From Peromyscus leucopus (Eukaryota; Chordata; Mammalia; Rodentia; Cricetidae), in contig NC_051067.1 in NCBI RefSeq assembly GCF_004664715.2, forward strand, positions 69,272,982-69,336,981: a stretch of 64,000 bases of DNA, given 5' to 3'. The notes under the pieces were generated by a model. The model worked only from the letters and a program-made list of their open reading frames with translations, did not search any database and was not told the origin of the DNA. The position numbers were made by a program, and so were the translations under genes. Below, in pieces: positions 36,331 to 48,172 of this stretch; position 1 is the first letter of the stretch; every line of letters begins with the position of its first letter.

Positions 36331-36612
36331 CTAGCTTTCCATTGCTAAAACAAAATACCCGAGTTAAGTAGAAAAGGGGGAAGGTTTACATTACCCTCGG
36401 GACTGGAAACTCTAGTCCAGGATTGGTTTGCCTCATTGCCTTGGGGTTTCAGTCAGGGATTATGAAGGGTTCAAAAGAGTCAAAGGCACACCCTCCAATG
36501 ACATAAGGACCTTCCAGTAGGTTTTACTCTTAAAGTTTCCAGCACTGTCCAATAAGATCACTGTGGGAAACACATCATTAACTCTGGTCCTCTTGGGGAT
36601 ATTCAGCTATAG
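36331..36612 (-). mobile_element. MaLR LTR, antisense
   Basis: Read on the minus strand it starts 'tgctatagctgaatatcccc', has 'ctggaaactttaagagtaaa' and 'ggaaggtccttatgtcattg', and ends 'gggtattttgttttagcaat'. This is the layout of an old rodent MaLR LTR (ORR1/MTE-like). Confidence 0.7.
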
Positions 36613-38422
36613 CAGAGTCTAAGTAATGACCAGCATGGAACTGAGTGAGGAAGACAAAAATGGCACTTTTGTATGTCCATTCAGATATCAAAGGACTTTC
36701 TGTCCATGACGGCTCTGACAGGAGACAAGAGCACCCTACACTATCACCCTCCCCTGTTCATTTCACATCTGTGGCTCTTTCCATATTCAGGTACAGGGCA
36801 TTGTATTATAGATGGAAGTGTGTTTAGCAACTGTGATTCTGAAATTGATAAGACAGAAAACGTTCCTAGGTTGCTGGACTTCTGGAGTATCTAGGAGAAC
36901 GTCTCCTTTGTCCAGGAAGATGTGACATTTGGAGTCTCTTTGTATTCATTCTTCATTGCTTCTTCTCCCTTAGAATTTCATCTTTCAAGCTTCTAAAAAA
37001 TAAATCATGTTTACAAATTTCTCTTAATGCCATTTTAATGTGAGAAATTGTACTTTTCTTAGACCCAAGTTTCCAAATTCGAACTTGAAAGATTATTTCA
37101 TGATAAAGTGTACTAAAACCAATTTTACAATGAGGATCATATATTTTAGTCAAGGTAGCAGAACTTCTGTAGTAAACATTCACTGATTTGCAGAAGGATA
37201 GGATCTTCCTGTTTTAAAGAGCAGCTGGGAGTCTTTTCCACTTGAGCTCTCTGCAAACCACTAATAAGGTCTTTAGCTCTGTGATCTTAGCGTAATTCAT
37301 GGTTGTCAAGAGGAATATTTGCTGACTTAGAGGATGTGTTGACTCCTATCAATGAAATGCAAAGAAGCTGGTATGTATCCTGAATTTTGATTTCAGGCAT
37401 ACTGAGCCTGTTCCAAATGCACAGTGAGAGTGGGAAACAGTTACTCTGTGATAAGCAGAGGTGTACACTGACTTTGCAAAATGTGTTGGCTCTGTTTGGA
37501 GGAATTGCTAAACAAGATAAAATGGAAGTATCTTAGCAAGCAAAGTCAGAGATGGTCCTGTGCTTGCTGAATAAAGGAGCGGCAACTTTCCTTCTGCACG
37601 TGATAAGACCCAGGGGAAGGAGGCCATCTGGTTCTTTCAGATGATATGTTAACGATGAGTGTAACTGCGATATTTGACCCCGGTTTCTGAGGGTTTTCGG
37701 AGTCACCTGGGAGTCAGGCTGAGCTCGTTGTAAGTCATAAGGATGTACTAGCTTTCTTCATGCCTTCCTTTTCATCCCCTGCATTCCTTCCTTCTATGCC
37801 TCCCTCTTTTGTGTAAGTGTTGATTCTCCTGGCACCAAGACTAGCTGCGGACCAAAGTGGATTCCATGACTGTCCTTTGGCTTCCGCCCACCAGTGGTTT
37901 TACAGGTGTACACCATTCTGCACTTCACTATTAAAAGGTATTTTTAAAGCTGCACATAGTCTTTGTTCACATTTTTAGTGTGCCAGTGGAGGTTAGTGCT
38001 TAAAAGATGTCTGCAGAAAATGTAGTTTGAAAGCAGAAGAATTATTTTATTATGTCAGGATCTACATCCGGTCCTTAGGCTTGCCCTTCTGTCTGTGAGA
38101 ACTTCAAAAAGAGTGAAGTGTGTCTTCAGGCCATTATGTTCTATGGAGGTCCACACAGAGTATCACCAATTCACTTACCAGTTTATCACTCACTCTTCAG
38201 GAAGATCAGCTCATCTGGCCTAAAGAAAAGTCAGGTCCTTGGTACCTCCATTTGACTCTTTTGCCCTGCCCAAGCACTTTTGGGGTCTTCCAAATTCTGT
38301 GAATGAACTTTGATGTGGAATCATATAGTGACATTAATAAATTTCTGGAGTTTCAAGAATAAATACAATCCATGAAAAAGAGTTTTTAAAAATCCCTTCT
38401 ATGAGACAGACAGATGAGAGAC
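36613..38422. other. Unassigned; faint B1 echo at 37865-37928
   Basis: No gene recognised. 'ggttttacaggtgtacacca' near 37900 may be the end of a very old antisense B1. Confidence 0.4.

Positions 38423-38493
<71 letters not shown>
38423..38493. repeat. (GA)n microsatellite
   Basis: About 35 uninterrupted GA units. Confidence 0.98.
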
Positions 38494-38497
<4 letters not shown>

Positions 38498-41184
38498 TTT
38501 TAAGGTAAATAATGAGGTCTTATAAAAACTTTTGACCTGAGGAACTTTCCTGGCTGAACAAGCAGAGATTGATATTGCACATTGAATGATTTTCAAATAG
38601 CTTATCCATCATGGCAGGTTCAGGTCAACATCCTTCTTCATTTCATCATGGTGACAGAGTATTCATTATTTTTGCCAAAATAGTGACCACTATTTTGTGA
38701 ACAAAGAGTTTTGGCAAAGTACCAGCTCAATTTGGGTTGTTATTTTGCTCTGGGTTTATTTCTCTTCCAGGTTTTTCCAAAGGGCCCTTGGGTTTTTCAC
38801 TCTTCTGCCTATCTCCTTCTTCCCTTCTGCATGCTTCTTTGTTTTTTCTCTTGGCATCCTTTGTCATTTCTGATCTTGAACTTATGTTACCTTCTAGTTT
38901 TCTGCTCTTATATACAAAGACCATTAAGTCAGCCAGCTGGAGTTATCAGTGAGACATTTCTGACAGGGTTCCAAAGCTCTTTCAACAAACATTAAACATC
39001 AACTTTCACAGGCTTGTTTTTCACATCCTTCACTTAATCTTGGTTAGTTTAGCATATGATTTGGCATTGTTTAATTTCTCTCGCATTTTTCATTATTTGC
39101 TTTAGGATTCGGTTTGCTTCTGCACCACAATGAGATAGCCACTGTATGTGTTGTTCAAGGTAGAGAGCAAAAGATAACTTTCCCTGAGATCAGCCTTTTA
39201 GGTCAAATGCAGTCTTTGATAGATTACCTTCATATCTCGTATTGGACGTTATACAGTGTTGCAAAGCCCAAAGTTAGATTATTGTGGGAATGAAAAAATA
39301 CATTCTTTGCGAGCATGCCTCAATAATAAACCTTCCAAACCAAACATTCTGAACTCATTGGGCACAACTTAGGTAGTGCATCACATCTGAGATATGGTAA
39401 ATCAGGGACGTGACTTTGGGTCAAGCAGCTAGTGATGGGGAAAGGCTGGAGAGGAATTTTTGTCATGTTCAACCATCTTTTGTGATTGTCTTTTTTTTTT
39501 TTAAATATAATACATCAGCAGAGCCATATATATGACTTCCCTTTGCCAAAGATAAGCCAGCTAATATTTGATAGTGGATTTGAAGAAGAAACTCTTTGAA
39601 ACATAAACAAGAGTTGAGAGTGGTGACAAATCTATAGTATATTTGGTTAGGCTGGGCTGAGCTCCTGGTGGAGCCACTTTGTGATACTGAGGTGGTAGCA
39701 ACTTTTATAACTCAGGCGTGGCTAAGGTTTGTCTTTAGCCATATGCAGAAAACACCTTCTACGTGTGGTTGATAATGTTCTTTCTAGACCAAGATCTATG
39801 CTTATGATGTAAGCTTTCCTGTGGTGACAATGTTTCCGGTTACCAAAATAGAAAGCAAAGATAGCCCTTGGTCACCACTATGATATGGTGGTGTTTCCAG
39901 TGCCCTCAAGGCACCTGAACTTTGCTGGTTGTTTTATTGGTTAAAAGGTTGTGTGCACAACTTATACTTTTCGTTTAAGGTTGGGCTAGTTGGACGAAGC
40001 AAAGTAGTACACCAGTGGTAGCTCAGATGTGTTTCTTACTCAAGGTAGTACATAGCCAGTTCATTTTCTAGAATATTCCTTCATAAACTGCAACAGTTCA
40101 TAGAAGACCTACCTTTCTGTAATTATGGAGTCTATATCCTGAGCTAAATAATGGTTTTGCTTTATTTGTGTTCCAGGAACTTCATTTGTTTTTCTTTTCC
40201 ACTTTTCCCCTTTTGTGAAACTACAATACAATTACATTTTTCTCCTTCCTTGTCTACCCTTCAAATCTTTTTATGTACCCTTCCTGCTCTTTTTCAAATA
40301 ATGGCCTCTTTTTAAATTGATTTTTGTTACATGCTTATATATATATTTTTTTCTAATATAATCTGTTCCATCTGTATATGTTACTTGTATATGTGTTTTC
40401 AAAATTGCCCACTTGGTATTAATGGTCACCGGTTGGTGTGCACTTCTCTGGGGAAGAATATTTCTCCTACTCTGAGTATTTTTTTAAGTCCATATATGAT
40501 GTTTTTAAATTTGAAAATTATTTATGATAAACTTTGAATTAAAAATCCAAAGAAAATGACTCATATGCCTGTCAAATTTGTTGACACCCATGTCCCACAG
40601 TCTTTCCAAATCAAACCCTTTATTGCTAGTGTTCTACAGCTGCTCATTGTCCAGAAATATGTAAGTATGTATGTATATATGTATATATATACCCTTCCCA
40701 CTGAAGATAGATTAGAAAATTAAAAAGTTCATTTTCATGTCCTATAAGTCCTGGGCTATTTGTAAGTGAGGGACGAGCTTCTTCTTGGCTTGCATGCATG
40801 CAGTGCTTCATCTAGTACTACCTCAGAACGTACTGGAGGTAGAAACTACTATTGGGAAGCTAAGTGCCCTTAAGCAAGCCAGAAAGCTTCCATCAGCTAC
40901 TCCCCAGCATCCAGGTGCTCCTCTGCATCACAACAGGTTAAGAAGCTGGCTAATGGCTGGAGCCTGAGGTATGCACTGTCCTGGCAGCTGACAGGTGCTG
41001 AGCTAAAGGAATGTATCTCCAGTTTGGAAGGTTGCCATGCTGGAATTTAGCACATTAAAAAAACTCAAGACTTATGAGCTCCAGATCCTCTCTTCTTATC
41101 TTAGAGAGAATTATGGATGGCAAGACTCAGCCAGAGAGGAGCAAGTCTTGAGGGAGTACTTCTGGGAACATGACGGATGGTTAC
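38494..41184. other. Unassigned non-coding sequence
   Basis: About 2.7 kb with no named repeat. The 94-codon hydrophobic open reading frame at 38711-38995 lacks any recognised family feature. TATG-type short runs at 40660-40690. Confidence 0.45.
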
Positions 41185-41209
41185 TTTTTTTTTTTTTTTT
41201 TTTTTTTTT
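41185..41209. repeat. Poly(T) tract
   Basis: Twenty-five T residues, not followed by a recognisable SINE or L1, so its origin is unclear. Confidence 0.9.
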
Positions 41210-41730
41210 GACTCAGTGTGCATATCTAGTCATTGTTAACAGATTCTTAGCAAGAAAATCTTCATCTTTGCTTAGCACCTACAAGAATGCTAAACATGGT
41301 GTGATAGTGTGATTGACCTGCCTACCATATTTTCAAGTGGAGTACTTGATAATGTCAACGAAGAATCACCTTATTAAATACATGGAGTTTATAAACAGAT
41401 TGATTCATGCATGACATTCAAAGAAATGTTTCTAAAAGCACATTTAAGAACAATAAAGGAGCCACTCAGGTCTCTACCAGGGCAGAAAAGATACAGGAAA
41501 TACTACTACAAAACAAGAAAGGTTTTAGCAAGAATCACATGTAATAAAGAGGTCCTCTTGCATTGCATGCTGCGTCTACCAATTGATATCTGTAGAATTC
41601 ATCATATTTGCTGTAAATCAAACAAACATCACATATTCTTGTTTTGATTTTCAAAAAGAAAAAAATTGAAATAATTTAGTGGAATTCACAAGTTTGTTTT
41701 GGATCATCTCAGTATTGATTCATTTCGCTG

Positions 41731-41914
41731 CTTATTTATTTATTCATTTATTTAGTGTAATGAGGGGCATTTGTGTACAGTGCATGACTGTGGAAGCCAG
41801 GGGATTCCTTGTGGGAGTCAGTTCTATTTTTTCACCATTTGAGTTCCTGGGATCAAACTCTGTTGTCAGGCTTGGCAGCAAGCACCTTTACCCACTGAAT
41901 CATCTTGCTGGTTT
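41731..41914 (-). mobile_element. B4-family SINE, antisense
   Basis: 'cttatttatttattcattta', 'ggaagccaggggattccttg', 'tgggagtcagttctattttt', 'gggatcaaactctgttgtca', 'ggcttggcagcaagcacctt' and 'gaatcatcttgctggttt'. The reverse complement matches the B4 tRNA-like end also seen at 2798. Confidence 0.9.
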
Positions 41915-42136
41915 AAAATCATCTTAAGCATCATTTTTTATTGAGATATAATTTGCTTGTATAAGCAAGCCCCAAACTTAATTACAATCTTAGTAAAATT
42001 AGCGGAACAACCCTGGCACCCAAGAACTGGTGCATGTTTCTCTCTTCTCTGATTACTACGACATCTTTTCCTTTTCAAGGACTCTACTGTCCTCAATTCT
42101 AAGAGCGAAGATGGATTTTGCCTATTTCATACTTTC

Positions 42137-42362
42137 CAGCATGGGTTGACAAATGTTTTCTATAAAGGCCAGATGGTAAAGATTTTGGGCTTTGGGGACT
42201 AGACTGTCTCATTGCAACTATTCAGCCCTGCCTTTGCTGTGGGAAATAGTACTAAGCAGTATAAAAACAAATGGATATGAGTGGGTTCCAATAAAGCTTT
42301 GACGACAAAAAAAGGGGGTTGGTGGTAGATGTTCCCATGTGTCACAGTTTGCTAATGTCTGC
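42137..42362 (+). mobile_element. MER1-group hAT DNA transposon
   Basis: 'gttgacaaatgttttctata', 'aaggccagatggtaaagatt', 'ttgggctttggggactagac', 'ctcattgcaactattcagcc', 'gtgggttccaataaagcttt' and 'cacagtttgctaatgtctgc' match an abundant eutherian non-autonomous element of the MER1/Charlie group. I am unsure which MER number applies. It encodes no protein. Confidence 0.82.
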
Positions 42363-42765
42363 TTTCTAAAATGCCCAACAATATGTTTGTGAGATCCATA
42401 TATACTGATATATTATGGCTAGCTCAGACTGACTTACCCCTAGCATGTGGACATAGCTTCTCAACTCTCTATACAGTAGTATCTTGATGGTAGTTGAAAG
42501 TTGTCCAAAGTGTATTATCTCTACTATGAGTATGTGCTGTGACCTATATCATTCACCTCCTCTTCTTCCACTTCTCAATTTATTTGCTATATGGAACAGA
42601 ATGGGTCTAAGTAAGAATGCATTCAATATTTATGAAACTGTTTATAAAGGAGATATGAAACTATTCAAATATAGTTAAAAAGTCCTTAGGAATAGGGCTA
42701 ATTTCAAATGCATTGATGGCATTTGAGAATATTTAATACATGATAAATATTAACAGTTCATCTTA

Positions 42766-43074
42766 GACTTTGTGTGTATGCTCATGTGTGCATGGCTATG
42801 TATGTACATGAGTGTCTCTTCATATAGAAGGTGGGAGTTGGTATCATATTTAATTACTCTCCAATTTTATTTCTGAAATAGAGCCTGTCATTAAAACTGT
42901 AGCTCATTGATTGGGCTAGACTGGCTGGCCATCAAGCCCAAGAGATCCTACTGGTCCTTTCTCTCCAGCAAAGAGATTACATTGCCAGCCCCACACAGCT
43001 GCATCATGCTTTCTCATATAGTCCACAATGATGAACTAAAGTGCAGTTTATGGACTGAAACATCTTGCCAGTCC
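42766..43074 (-). mobile_element. B4-family SINE, antisense, long copy
   Basis: TG-rich leader, then 'aactgtagctcattgattgg', 'gctagactggctggccatca', 'agcccaagagatcctactgg' and the end 'gaaacatcttgccagtcc'. The 109-codon open reading frame at 42907-43236 overlaps it and is not a gene. Confidence 0.8.
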
Positions 43075-45079
43075 TCTCTTACCACTTTACACCATTTTAC
43101 TGGAGGTCCTCGATGTTCTTGCTTGATTTTGGGAATGCCTGCTGCATTTGCTTTCTACTTTCCAATTACTTTGAGATTTGGAGCTGACTGGCAATGTCCC
43201 CCACACAAAGTTGTCTTTTATCTTCTGCCACTTTAGTCCATCTACAGCTGTCATCAAGATTGTCTTTTACAAAATAGTACATTTATCTGTTTTAGGGGCA
43301 AGTGGAAAACTCCCCATGCTTACAAATGAAGTTCTACCCTCTTAGAAAGTCATAGGTAATAACTGAGGCAAGACACAAGACAAAGAAAACAGGGGGAAGG
43401 AGCATAAGAGGGGCCCCTTACTCTGTAATCTGCTTGAGGCCTTTCGTCAGCAGAGGTACAAGAATCCCAACATAATGACTATTTAAGGCCCCTTTCCCTT
43501 CCTGGCTATAGCCTTCAGTTTTCTGGGGATCTAACCAGAAACCCCCCTTTTTAGATAAAGGATGTCTACTAAAATCATTTTGCAATTCTGGTGGCATCTG
43601 CTTTTACTTTATCAGATTATAATTCCCTCCATAATATCTCTTGATATCAGAATATCACTTATCTCCCTTATCAAAAAGAAAATGAAAAAGAATGTTTCTT
43701 AGCAACTTGAGATACATCGAAAATATACACAGTTATGCAAGAACAATTGAATCTGACTCTTCTTTGAGGAGCCCAAACTTTGTGCTTAAGTGTATCTCCC
43801 GCTCTGAGAAACCCACACTCATGTTTTCATGCCTTCTCCTTGAGTACATCTCTTTGTCTCTTAACCTTCATGATTATTCCTATACTAAAATGTCTTTAGT
43901 GAAGCCACCAGCCCTGTTTCATCATCCTAGCTAATCTTGGAATTCTTTTTAGGATCAGTCAAAGCCGCCAATCCTGGGTTAGCCTAAGTCTCTAAAATTT
44001 TGGGGGTGTTCCTCAGGCTGCTGAGGGTGACAGTGTGGAGCTGTGCCCATGTCCCTTCTCAGTTAATCCTACATCAACATTGTTTGCAGGTTGTTTCCAT
44101 TTCTGTCTTACTCTCAGAATATGTCACAGCTTTAGTCTTGCTGAACCTTGTGTTGGACGTCTTCTCAGATTATCTTTATATTGAATTTTAGGGCCAATTG
44201 AAAGGATATCTCAATAATTCTTCATGCCTTTATCCTATGCATGCACTGATCTCCCTTTATTTTCCCATGGGTGTCAGAGCCTGATACTATAACTACTATA
44301 TTCTAATAAATTGTTTATGAATCTGTCTTGAATCTTTCAGTGCCATTAGGACATGTTTTGTCTTGGTATCATCTCTCCCTTACTAACTTTTATGACATAC
44401 TCATAGACGTAACAGAATATGACTCAGAAAAACAAAGGGAAATAAATACATAGTAATGCAAACCTATTGCCACAACCTGCCCTCTACATGTGTGCTCCTC
44501 TTACAAGAATTTCTGGCTGAGGAAAAATTGTTGTCAAATGGCTTATGAGAGAGAAAGAGACGGTGAGGGAAACAATGGCCAGCCATTGATAGCTACCCCA
44601 TCCCCAGCACACATTTGGCTTTCAGTGAACTTATCTGGTGTCATGTTGTCTTTGGATGATATCCATTGCCATTGTGACTTTAGGAGCAGAGTGATAATCA
44701 CTAACACATCTGTCTGTTCTCCAAGCCTTTGTTTATTAAAACTCAAAATTCCAGTTTGCATAATAGCAGTGCTAGGCTTCCTGATGTGAAAAGCCCATGC
44801 CCATATTTGAAACATTGCAATGCATTATGGACAATAGCTGTTGCCTATCTTTTATTAGACAGCACAGTAGAAAGGCTGGCAGCTCTAACTAAAGCAAAAA
44901 GAATTAAAGAGTTCCAGAGACTAGGAGCCAGATTTATCACTAGCAAAGCAACTCAGTTACTTGATACATAGGAAGAGACATTTGGGAAAGTAGGCAGTTT
45001 TGCATGGCCTTGAAGTAAAACTTCAGTCATGGTCTTCTGCTGGATAAGCAATCAGAAGTTAATGAAAGTTGATTATCAG
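43075..45079. other. Unassigned non-coding sequence
   Basis: About 2 kb with no repeat or gene that I can name. Open reading frames of up to 99 codons lack recognisable features. Confidence 0.45.
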
Positions 45080-45290
45080 GGGAGTGTTCTAATCAGAGTT
45101 CGGTCAAAGAAGATTAAACTGGTAGTTGTGTGTAGAATAAAATGGACAGGAAGAAACAGAACTAGACGTCCTGTAAAGAACTGTTGTAATAGTTTGGAAA
45201 GGAAGTAATGAGGATCCTCAGATGAGGAGAGGTGGTGAGGCTTGACAGCAAGGAGAGAATGGATATGAGGAAGAGCACCGATGCCCATTT
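45080..45290 (+). mobile_element. Ancient mammalian repeat, copy 2 (family unnamed)
   Basis: 'gtagaataaaatggacagga', 'cgtcctgtaaagaactgttg', 'taatagtttggaaaggaagt', 'aatgaggatcctcagatgag', 'ggtggtgaggcttgacagca' and 'gagagaatggatatgaggaa' follow the same dispersed consensus as the copy at 18920, in its later portion. Confidence 0.5.
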
Positions 45291-46352
45291 TTCTGAACAA
45301 CCATTCAGTGATGTACAGGGACAAGAAAGCAATACTTGTGGAATGGAAGAGTGGAATTATAAAGGACTGCAAGTTTTCATGGAGGAATGAGAAAAAGGTT
45401 CAAGTGACAGAAAGATAAGGATAAACTGGTGCAAAACTGCCCAGTGGTGCAGTTAGCTAACTAGCAGACTTCGGGGCTTTGCTGCCCTATCTCTGTCAGG
45501 AGCTGTCCTCATCAATGAGATGGAACAGCCATTTCTCAGATGACTTCTTATAAAGGACTTTGACATTGACATTGATATTTGTTGGAGTCAGGCAAGAGGT
45601 TATTGTCTCTCTCCAAAAATGCAATAAAATCTGGAGAAAGCAGTATTATAAAAGAAGGGGTCTTAGGGAGTCATGTCCACCAAGGAATGGAAACTCTGAT
45701 TAGAGTTTTCTCATTGATGACTACATTTCATCAGATTAGCATTTGGGGCATAGTTATCATCAGATAACAAAGGAAAACAAATGTCATATAGTTCTACATT
45801 TTTATCTAGCAGAACTTTGAAACTGTGTCATAGTTATAGTGACATTTTATATCTGAAAGCTAATGAAACATAGAGTTCCAGAGGGCTGAGATTTTTCTTC
45901 ACTTTCTTTTCCCTTTTGGAAAAGGTCACATGCTGATATGTGGAGATGAAAAGTCAACACAGTGGCTTATATAATGTGTATATATCCATGTTTAAGCTGG
46001 TTGCCTTAACAAATTTAAATTTTAGTGATTTTTATCAATTGAAGATAATTTGGGTGAGTTAATACAGTCATGTAAAAGAATTTGACAAGCAGAAGATCTT
46101 ATCACTGAACAATCCCATCTGCTGAATTTGAAAGATAAGAAACTGATATGGTTTAATAACTGATATGGTGTACTAATCCTACATTCTGGGAGGATTTTAC
46201 TTCATTTAAGTACGTAGAGGAACTTGGAACTTCTATATAATTTTATTAAGATTCCTAGAAGCCTGTGTTCTAGGAAAACACACAGTAACTGCTTTCAAAA
46301 CCTGTGTTTTAAATACACATTAATGCTCACAATGTTTATTATCCTTTTAAAG
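45291..46352. other. Unassigned non-coding sequence
   Basis: AT-rich. No gene or named repeat seen. Confidence 0.45.
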
Positions 46353-46426
46353 TATATCTGTGTTTGGGTCAAAATCCATCAAATAATTATATATCTGTGT
46401 TTGGGTTAAAATCCATCAAATAATAA
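46353..46426 (+). repeat. 37-bp tandem duplication (two copies)
   Basis: Copies at 46353-46389 and 46390-46426 begin 'tatatctgtgtttgggt' and end 'ccatcaaataat' plus two bases. They differ at one internal C/T and at the last base. Short and recent-looking; no coding role. Confidence 0.9.
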
Positions 46427-46799
46427 TGTGACAAATATTATCTTATTTGAAATTCTAAGACAAGTAATTCTTTTGTAGTATATTTTACTTGGGTATGTAG
46501 AAATTTTTCTTTATGTATAAAAGTTGTTTGATTGTACAGAAGCCTGATCATTTTCTTTTGGTTGTCTAAGGAGAGGCCTTGCCTTACTACTGTACCCACA
46601 CCACACATGACCATGTAACTGAAGTGGACACCACAGAGCTCTTCCCCTTAGAACTGAGAATTGTGGTGATGAATTGCTGTTAGATTACTAGACTTTCCAA
46701 TTAATGAGAGTGCTATTGTTTTCATTGTACCTGCTTGCCGATGTTTTATGAGACATGTGTGTTGAGGGGGGATGGCCCAGGCTAGACTCAAGTTAATTT

Positions 46800-47290
46800 T
46801 AGAATTTATTTATTTATTATTTTTATTTTGTAATTTTTTTTACTCAGAACATTAAATAATGCACAATCAAAAGGGTATCTTACAAAATTAGAAAAACGAA
46901 AGCCAATGTAAAAAGACAGATTCAAACAACTAACAGTAAGGTTTGATGTGGCTCAAATCTCACAGCTTTCTTATGGTACTGTCTCTGTGAGAGACCCGTG
47001 CCTTCAGCTGGTCCTTAGGGTTTTTCCCATAAAGTCTTGAACACTGATGTACCTCGTTTTCCCAATCTGAAACATGCTATCATGCTTGCTGCTGCTGCTC
47101 TGCTTGGAAGATGCCAAAGCTTGCCAGGCTTCTGTTTCTTCATAGATTTTTCCAGAACAACACGCTTTTTTCTCTTTAACCTTTTTTTTCCAACTTTGCT
47201 CTCAGAATCACTACCTGAAAACCTTGAAGAAACAAGTTCCTTTGGTTTAAGCATTGCTGAGCTCTTGCTGTCCAGGATCTTCTAACTCTC
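46800..47290 (-). pseudogene. Sub1: Processed pseudogene of Sub1 (PC4, p15 transcriptional coactivator)
   Basis: Sub1 encodes a small nuclear single-stranded-DNA-binding coactivator of RNA polymerase II. The minus-strand relic (47254 to 46960) starts [10 protein letters not shown] and continues SGSDSES...KKRLKRKKR...KKQKPG, the acidic/serine and lysine-rich N-terminus of SUB1. A frameshift follows; in the next frame [14 protein letters not shown] and RYISVQDF reproduce the core start. About 30 codons of the DNA-binding domain are then missing, after which QLK and the terminal IRKL-stop reappear. The 3' UTR echo 'gaatctgtctttttacattg' and an A-rich tail (T-rich, 46800-46850) mark retroposition. 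No introns and no intact frame, so it makes no functional protein. I could not find a convincing TSD. Confidence 0.88.
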
Positions 47291-47310
47291 TGCCTGGTAT
47301 CAAACTCTTG

Positions 47311-47482
47311 GCCGGGCAGTGGTGGCGCACGCCTTTAATCCCAGCACTTGGGAGGCAGAGCCAGGCGGATCTCTGTGAGTTCGAGGCCAGCCTGGGCTAC
47401 CAAGTGAGTCCCAGGAAAGGCGCAAAGCTACACAGAGAAACCCTGTCTCGAAAAACCAAAAAAAAAAAAAACCAAAAAAAAA
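47311..47482 (+). mobile_element. B1 SINE, young, cricetid-type
   Basis: 'gccgggcagtggtggcgcac', 'gcctttaatcccagcacttg', 'tctgtgagttcgaggccagc', 'gtcccaggaaaggcgcaaag' and 'ctacacagagaaaccctgtc', with an A-rich tail. Flanked by aaactcttg (47302-47310) and aacctcttg (47483-47491). Close to consensus, so recent. It inserted into an older B1. Confidence 0.96.
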
Positions 47483-47491
47483 AACCTCTTG

Positions 47492-47555
47492 ATCTCCAAG
47501 CCTTGACACCCTAAGTGTTGATTCACAAAAATATCCCCTCATGCCTAGCCATATT
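47492..47555 (-). mobile_element. Older B1 fragment, antisense, split by the young B1
   Basis: 'gatctccaagccttgacacc', 'ctaagtgttgattcacaaaa' and 'ctcatgcctagcc' look like the end of an antisense old B1. Its left part would be 'ctggtatcaaactcttg' at 47294-47310, on the far side of the young B1. Confidence 0.5.
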
Positions 47556-47756
47556 ATATAGCTCCTGAATCCAGAGAGGCTAATCTAAATAAAGACCATA
47601 GAAAGTTTCTGGAACTTTGCCAGCTTCCATGTACTGGGCCCAGGCATTCCAGAGAACCAGCTGCATTGGTGCAGAGCCTTGCACAGTGTGTTATTAGAAA
47701 TTCCTCTTGTACTCCCATTGGAGTCTAGTCTAGTGAAATGAATTGATAGCTTACTT

Positions 47757-48172
47757 AGCTTGATGTTTGGATGTGGCTTTAAAGGCTCATGGCTTGGAAG
47801 GGAGGTCTCCAGTGTCATGGGATCCAAGTAGTAGAGCCTGTAAAGGGGTGTGGTGTAGCAGAAGCTACTTATTTCAGGGTGCTCTGTCCATAAAAGGGAT
47901 TTGTACAGTTCTCATAGGACCAAATTAGTTCTAGAGAGATCAGGCTGTTGACACAGCCCAGCATCACTCACTCCCATTCTTCACTAGGTAGCAAGTCCCC
48001 TTTCTATTACTCTACCAGGCTGTCATGTCAGCAGGCTGCGCTCACCTCAACCCTGCTACTTTAAGCCTTCAGCCTTCAGAATTATAAGCCAAAAGAGCCT
48101 CTTCATTTATTTTTAATGAAGAACTCAGTCACAGATTTTTTGATATAACAACATAAAGCACACTAATATACC
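47757..48172 (+). mobile_element. MaLR LTR
   Basis: 'tgatgtttggatgtggcttt', 'ggctcatggcttggaaggga', 'gtccataaaagggatttgta', 'cagttctcataggaccaaat', 'catcactcactcccattctt' and 'cagaattataagccaaaaga', ending near 'aacataaagcacactaatat'. Fits an old MaLR LTR (ORR1/MTE- or MST-like) in sense orientation. The open reading frame 47585-47827 on the other strand is incidental. Confidence 0.75.

Noticed and set aside
38711..38995. Hydrophobic 94-codon open reading frame as a small membrane protein
   Set aside because: T-rich DNA gives hydrophobic translations by chance; no signal of a start context, conservation or neighbours.
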